Shown here: in pieces, positions 60,501 to 64,000 of the stretch
Numbering within the stretch: position 1 is the first letter of the stretch
How the letters are laid out: each line of letters starts with the position of its first letter
Assembly: GCF_008831285.2 (NCBI RefSeq)
Contig: NC_045139.1
Location: 31,717,706-31,781,705, forward strand
DNA: 64,000 nt
Source: Nymphaea colorata
Taxonomy: Eukaryota; Streptophyta; Magnoliopsida; Nymphaeales; Nymphaeaceae
Reading direction: 5' to 3'
Translations under genes and position numbers: made by a program
Notes under the pieces: model-generated
The model's database searches: none
Seen by the model: the letters and a program-made list of their open reading frames with translations, nothing else
Told to the model about the DNA's origin: nothing

Positions 60501-61365
60501 AGTAGCTAGGATAAAGTTAACAGAACAGTAGAATCTGTTATTTTCATGTTGGAAAGATAGGAAATGGATTGGTTAGGCCTGATTTTGACCCCTACCTTAC
60601 CATGTTTTGGTTGACTCCAAGTGGATTCAGTGAAGACCCAATATTTTATCATATCAAACATGTGGTTACAGTACCTTGAACACATAATTGAGTCCTTCAG
60701 ACCTCCTAAGCTCTTCAATTATATCCCTACCTTGACATTACAACTAATTTCTGCATGTGCATCCTCTTATTTGCATTAAACTGTTTCTTTTCTTTTTGGC
60801 AGAATGAGGCAGCTCCCTCTGAAAGAGAGCGACTACTGCTGACTAAGGTTTCAGAGTTGCAAAACAGGTGCTTCATCATCAATAATCCATGCATCACGTT
60901 CAGATTAATTTCATTCTGTGCAGATGAAGGAAAAGTAGATTAATAACATCTATGTTGCTCAATGCAGGGTGTCAAGTCTAACTGATGAACTCATGGCAGA
61001 AAGAGCAAAATACATGCATGTAAACCAGAGATAACTTTTCTTTTCAACTTTTTCCTTGTTATGTTTCACTGTTATAAGTTTATAACTTAGGACACATCTG
61101 TCCAACTAATTTAGATCTCTAAATTCCATATATTTTGGAAGATCTCGTATCATGGAATGGTTTAACATATAGAGTTGAATGATATTATGAATTTAATTTT
61201 TCAATTCAATCTAGCAAACTGAAGTACATGCAGATTCATGTAAGGAGGAGGTGTTTGTTCCTGATGCCTAATCTATCTCTATAATGCCAGTTACAACAGC
61301 AGCTAAATGACATTCCTAACCGGGAAAAGATTGCAGTGAAGAAAGTAGGAAAAATAGACACCTGA
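45555..61365 (+). CDS. STE20/SPS1-type Ser/Thr kinase (plant OSR1/SPAK-related, BLUS1 relatives)
   Basis: Twenty-two exons join in frame to 719 residues: 45555-45728, 47735-47989, 48078-48202, 48318-48362, 50155-50236, 52783-52851, 53086-53256, 53381-53446, 54308-54376, 54504-54575, 54708-54766, 55071-55328, 56945-57084, 57223-57317, 57397-57432, 57524-57583, 58611-58706, 58824-58875, 58943-58986, 60803-60867, 60968-61019, 61291-61365. The kinase domain (about 18-275) is intact: glycine loop IGYGASATV, Lys47, Glu64, HRDVK 139-143, DFG 159-161, [12 protein letters not shown] ending at 189. [20 protein letters not shown] and [25 protein letters not shown] are hallmarks of the plant group. The Ser/Lys-rich middle is probably disordered; coiled-coil segments close the C-terminus ([27 protein letters not shown]). 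The group includes Arabidopsis BLUS1, a phototropin substrate in stomatal opening; the substrate here is unknown. The intron after 58706 has a GC donor. Confidence 0.93.
45729..47734 (+). other. Kinase intron 1, about 2 kb
   Basis: T-rich intron with GT-AG borders. Holds no coding feature I could support; short open frames are unremarkable. Confidence 0.6.
48363..50154 (+). other. Kinase intron 4, about 1.8 kb
   Basis: GT-AG intron. Contains a purine-rich stretch at 49195-49335, a C17 run at 49461-49477 and a 41-bp tandem duplication. No gene. Confidence 0.6.
49571..49651. repeat. Tandem duplication, 41-bp unit, kinase intron 4
   Basis: TGTAAAATTAGTGTTAAAAA at 49571 recurs at 49612, followed by the same CTTGAGTCAGTG. 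Confidence 0.88.
50985..51383. mobile_element. MITE-like element in kinase intron 5, TIR ACCATAGCC
   Basis: The left end ACCATAGCCGCAAATATCGT and the right end, reverse-complemented, ACCATAGCCATAAATATCGT match at 18 of 20. Length 399 bp, AT-rich, no coding. Contains a 28-bp perfect palindrome at 51000-51027. No clear target duplication. Confidence 0.7.
51816..52074. mobile_element. Second MITE-like copy in kinase intron 5
   Basis: The left end CATTGTCACAAATATCC and the right end, reverse-complemented, ACTATAGCGAAACGTGG are diverged forms of the 50985 termini. The inside shares AGAAAATCTCAG, CACGATAAATT and TTCGCGAAATTTTC words with the other copies. Confidence 0.5.
53890..54155. mobile_element. 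Dispersed repeat remnant in kinase intron 8
   Basis: A/T-run sequence with GCGATAAATTAAATGGCTG and a tail of ACGATACG words (54067-54145). Similar to intergenic sequence at about 10130-10340 and in part to 59540-59700. Ends not defined. Confidence 0.45.
55396..55764. mobile_element. MITE-like element in kinase intron 12
   Basis: The left end CATTGCTACAAATATCATC pairs with the right end, reverse-complemented, TATTGTCACAAATGTCATT. It shares GATTTCTTGAGAAAAACAACATTCC and ACCTTGCCTTGGG type words with the 50985 copy. Non-coding. Confidence 0.55.
55765..56944 (+). other. Remainder of kinase intron 12
   Basis: GT-AG intron DNA with an 18-bp C run at 56016-56033. No gene recognised. Confidence 0.45.
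57584..58610 (+). other. Kinase intron 16, about 1 kb
   Basis: GT-AG intron with a short GT run near 57884-57894. A 77-codon open frame at 57841-58074 has no recognised content. Confidence 0.5.
58707..58823 (+). other. Kinase intron 17 with a GC-AG donor
   Basis: The only donor that keeps the conserved [14 protein letters not shown] junction in frame is CAG|GCAAGA; the acceptor is a normal TTTCAG. GC donors with strong flanking consensus are a known minor class in plants. Confidence 0.85.
59130..59850. mobile_element. Mobile-element-derived region in kinase intron 19
   Basis: Starts near CACTATAGCCAGTATC (a diverged form of the 50985 terminus) and ends near the ACGATATATGTGAGAATG stretch. 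It carries GAAAATATCCC, TCTCAAGATATACAACTTTGCCG and ACCCGAGAAATCTC words shared with the 50985 and 55396 copies. Probably one long or two nested old insertions. Confidence 0.45.
59851..60802 (+). other. Remainder of kinase intron 19
   Basis: GT-AG intron DNA. No gene recognised. Confidence 0.45.
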
Positions 61366-62931
61366 AGCTGAATTGTACAAATTGTCTTGTGTGTTTGTTT
61401 TCTGGTAATAATTTTTCACTCATATCAACTTTGTTTTACAAATTCATCAATTATTCTTCTCTTCTCACTTGCCATAGTCTGGTTTAAGTGCCCAAAATGC
61501 AGATGCCATCACTCATTTGCTGGATGCTGTTGTGCTTCTTCAAATATTTTGACGAGGGCTCCACTGGTCGATGACATTTGTACACAGCCTCCTCAGAAGA
61601 AGCACCAGCCTTCCTGAGACATTTCTTCTAACGGGTTGCGGAGGCCCACAATTCAACTGCAGTTGGAGGTTTTGAAAACTGCAGTCGTTGGATTATGACA
61701 ATCAGGTGCAATTGTCAGTCAGGAGCGGAAAAACCAGCTAATATCAGCTTAGGAGAGAGCTCCTGTGAGTGTGCAGAGTTATTTTGTAGACATATAATAA
61801 TAATATTTTATCATGGAAGGGCGGTGTCATTGCGGTTAATAATGGCGAACTGCAACTTTTTTGTAAGCTATATCTCTTGTTGTTGTCTTCTTTTTGAGGG
61901 TATTATGTATCGGATTCTTGTTCAGAATATCATCAGTTAATAATATAATCATGGGCGAAGAATGATTCACCATATCTCATTTTGATGCATACAAACTGAG
62001 AAAAGTTAGGACCTCTTTTTCGAAAAGTTAATGCCCGAAAACTCTCTCTCTCTCTCTCTCTCTCTGAAAATGTAAGAGCCGGACATTTGGCAATGACAGT
62101 AGGCCATGAATCTGCCCCTGTGAAATAGTGTGTGTTCTCAAAGCCTGCCCCAACAATGTTACTGTTTTAATTTTCATTGCCAAACGGCCTATTAGAGGAA
62201 CATCCATCTCGCTCATGAGAATGTTGCGGACTGTCAGCTTAGCAGCCATAGCTCACCTCACTGCACCAATCCGTCTCCTAATATCTCTGCTATTTTATTT
62301 CGTCTTTTCTTCTTTTTATTTTATAGTCATTGCTAGTTGAAAAAGGAAATTTTGAATGAAATATTTACACGAGAATCCAAAGCAAGTCTGTCACGGTATT
62401 AGTCGGAGCCAAGTGGACCTGGTCAGGGCTTGCTGGGGGTTAGGCCATCTACCTTTATTAAATCACAGATACCTGTACAAGGGAAAAATTTAGCAAGAAA
62501 GCATCTTCACACTCACAAAGGCCATATGTTGATTCAACCCTTCAGGTATACAAAGAAGGAGGGGAAAAAAAAAAAGGAAAATCTATGAACAGCCATTAGT
62601 CTGTAGATGATCCTTTATGAAAACGCCAAGCTCTACCATAGGATCTCCTTGTTCAACCTTCACCCTATTTTCCGATCCTTTCAGAAAGCCGCTGAACTCA
62701 GTCCAATTCCTTCTTCCTTCAAGATGTTGACGAAACTTTCGAACAGAAAAATTTATGATAATCTGACCATCATGTTCTTTTGTGGTACCCGAAAAGCTTC
62801 TCCAGCACCTCCACTTCACCTTTCAATATTCCATCTCCAGAGGAAAGCACTATAGACATTCACGAACTCCATCCGAATAATAAGAGATACCTGCAGCCCT
62901 GGTACTACTCGACGACTTGACGTTGGTAGCG
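61366..62931 (+). other. Kinase 3' UTR and downstream intergenic DNA
   Basis: Begins after the TGA at 61363-61365. The first several hundred bases are probably 3' UTR, but no poly(A) signal can be chosen. A CT microsatellite lies at 62042-62065. Short open frames are unsupported. Confidence 0.4.
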
Positions 62932-63021
62932 TTGATAAAGAGCGTGTCTGGAGAGCCTCTGCGCGTCTGTTCAAACCGAACACATTCGAGTCCCAAGCCC
63001 TCCGGCAACGCTCTTTATCAA
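62932..63021. ncRNA. Candidate small-RNA hairpin, 90 nt
   Basis: Arms 62932-62972 and 62978-63021 fold back around the 5-nt loop AAACC (73-77). The outer 13 bp (TTGATAAAGAGCG) pair perfectly. The next block pairs with a few mismatches (GTCTGGAGAGCCT opposite a complementary TGCCGGAGGGCTT). The inner 5 bp TGTTC/GAACA pair perfectly. Size and mismatch pattern suit a plant miRNA precursor, but I do not recognise the sequence as a known family and it works equally well as a tiny MITE or chance foldback. Strand undetermined. Confidence 0.3.
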
Positions 63022-63930
63022 TGTTTTAAGATGCGCCTTTATGATCTAATTTGATATTGTGTAGCATTCGTTCTTATGGATGATTTATAAGAACCTGTCT
63101 TCAATCATGCTTATTTTTGCTTTCCTGGATGTGAAAAAATATGCCCTTGCATTCATCAAATCTTATTGCACCCACAGTTACAGTTTGTTAAAATGTCATA
63201 AAACCCAGTACACATATTGGGTTCCGGTTTTGATTCTTATAATCATCAATCCGTATAGCTTTCATTTGCATTGTCAAATTCGATGAACCAAAAAAAAAAA
63301 AAAAGCTTCTTGCTTATATATTTGCTTCCATTGGTAAATGGCACAAAAGAATTGGGTATGGATAAGTTGAACACACAAAAGAGTGTTTTATTATCTCAGA
63401 GTTTAGGTTCGTAGTGGTCGGAGATCTTAAGATTTATCCTTGATTTCTAACAGTGATTAGAAATCTTATGTTTATAAAATGCAAAAACTATACTATGATA
63501 TGTAAACTTCGCATTTTGATATTTCAAAATCAGACTCTCACGATACATGAATTTGAAGCATAATGAAAATCTTCAAACCATGGTTTTCAAATCTAATATT
63601 CAGGATAATCAAATGCTTCAAAAGAAGAAATTCATATTTTCGGATACAGATTACGGAGCTGTCCGTCCCTCCATCCGATCTATTTCTACCAGAAAGTGGG
63701 ATGAGCGACTTCGGCGCGTCGGTTCACTTTCATCGTCGCGAGGGGCCAGAAGAATTAATACCGCTCCTTCGGCTGCAAGAGGAGGCGGGAGGCCGGAGGA
63801 GAGAAGGCCCCGGCTCAGGGAGTCTAGTTGCCGTCTGCCAGCCGGCGTCTGTCTCTCTGGCCGACGGTTTCTCGTCTTCTGCTGCTTGTTGGTTCTTCTG
63901 GTGGTGGTGGTGGTGCATAAGAGACGCACC
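63022..63930. promoter_or_regulatory. Upstream region and probable 5' leader of the MSP1-like gene
   Basis: AT-rich to about 63650, then GC-rich up to the ATG. A GGT run lies at 63899-63915. No TATA box seen. Minus-strand frames at 63651-63932 are composition shadows. Confidence 0.4.
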
Positions 63931-64000
63931 ATGGGCGGTTCGGAGGCACGGTTCCTGCAGGAATTGCTGCTCTACGCAGCCAGCGCCGCTCTCAGCTCCC
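63931..64000 (+). CDS. MSP1/ATAD1-type AAA ATPase, 5' end only
   Basis: The first 23 codons of a gene that continues past the window. The ATG sits in a strong context (CACCATGGG). The peptide begins MGGSEARFLQELLLYAASAA, matching the N-terminus of plant MSP1/ATAD1-like AAA proteins (Arabidopsis At4g27680/At5g53540 type, from memory), where this stretch is part of the N-terminal membrane anchor. In yeast and animals MSP1/ATAD1 extracts mislocalised tail-anchored proteins from the mitochondrial outer membrane. Function in plants is inferred by homology. The AAA domain itself lies outside the window, so identification rests on about 20 residues. Confidence 0.75.
   Translation, partial: MGGSEARFLQELLLYAASAALSS

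Noticed and set aside
62965-63010. tRNA T-arm-like TTCGAGTCC inside the hairpin
   Set aside because: No 5-bp T stem, anticodon arm or acceptor pairing; the whole segment is better explained as one foldback.

Overview
This is nuclear DNA from a flowering plant. Spliced genes with GT-AG introns, plant-only families (class I TCP factor, class III peroxidase, MOS1), AT-rich gene-poor spacers, long AT and GA/CT microsatellites and many short non-autonomous DNA transposons all point that way. I cannot name the species. The five genes resemble Arabidopsis families only at the level expected of a distant angiosperm, and the lineage call is weak.

Layout. 1-2.9 kb: an intronless class I TCP transcription factor on the minus strand, with a GC-rich promoter-like island full of TCP-site-like motifs just beyond its 3' end. 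2.9-14.3 kb: gene-free DNA with several small transposons whose terminal inverted repeats and target duplications can be read, a 128-bp tandem repeat and three long AT arrays. 14.3-26 kb: a MODIFIER OF SNC1 (MOS1) homologue on the plus strand, with a long leader and seven coding exons that join in frame to 1673 residues. 26-29.8 kb: tandem duplications and two transposon remnants. 29.88-31.6 kb: a three-exon class III peroxidase of the PER64/PER66 type, 318 residues. 31.6-45.2 kb: intergenic DNA with one CACTA miniature element, three PIF/Harbinger-like elements, one hAT-like element, two perfect inverted-repeat structures, a GC-rich island and one coding-like remnant. 45.5-61.4 kb: a 22-exon STE20/SPS1-type (OSR1/SPAK-related) protein kinase, whose exons join exactly to 719 residues, with one GC-AG intron and a related transposon family in at least three introns. 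62.9-63.0 kb: an isolated 90-nt hairpin. 63.93 kb to the end: the first 23 codons of an MSP1/ATAD1-type AAA ATPase.

The genes do not form a pathway. They are ordinary plant genes: a growth-related transcription factor, an immune-gene expression modifier, a cell-wall peroxidase, a signalling kinase and a predicted organelle-membrane AAA protein. All but the TCP gene are on the plus strand. I found no gene cluster that looks like a new system. The least ordinary items are the hairpin at 62.9 kb, the two large inverted-repeat loci (33.7 and 41.4 kb), the TCP-site island and the mobile-element family repeated in the kinase introns. Gene models were built by eye from splice sites, frame continuity and remembered family sequences. 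UTR limits are estimates.
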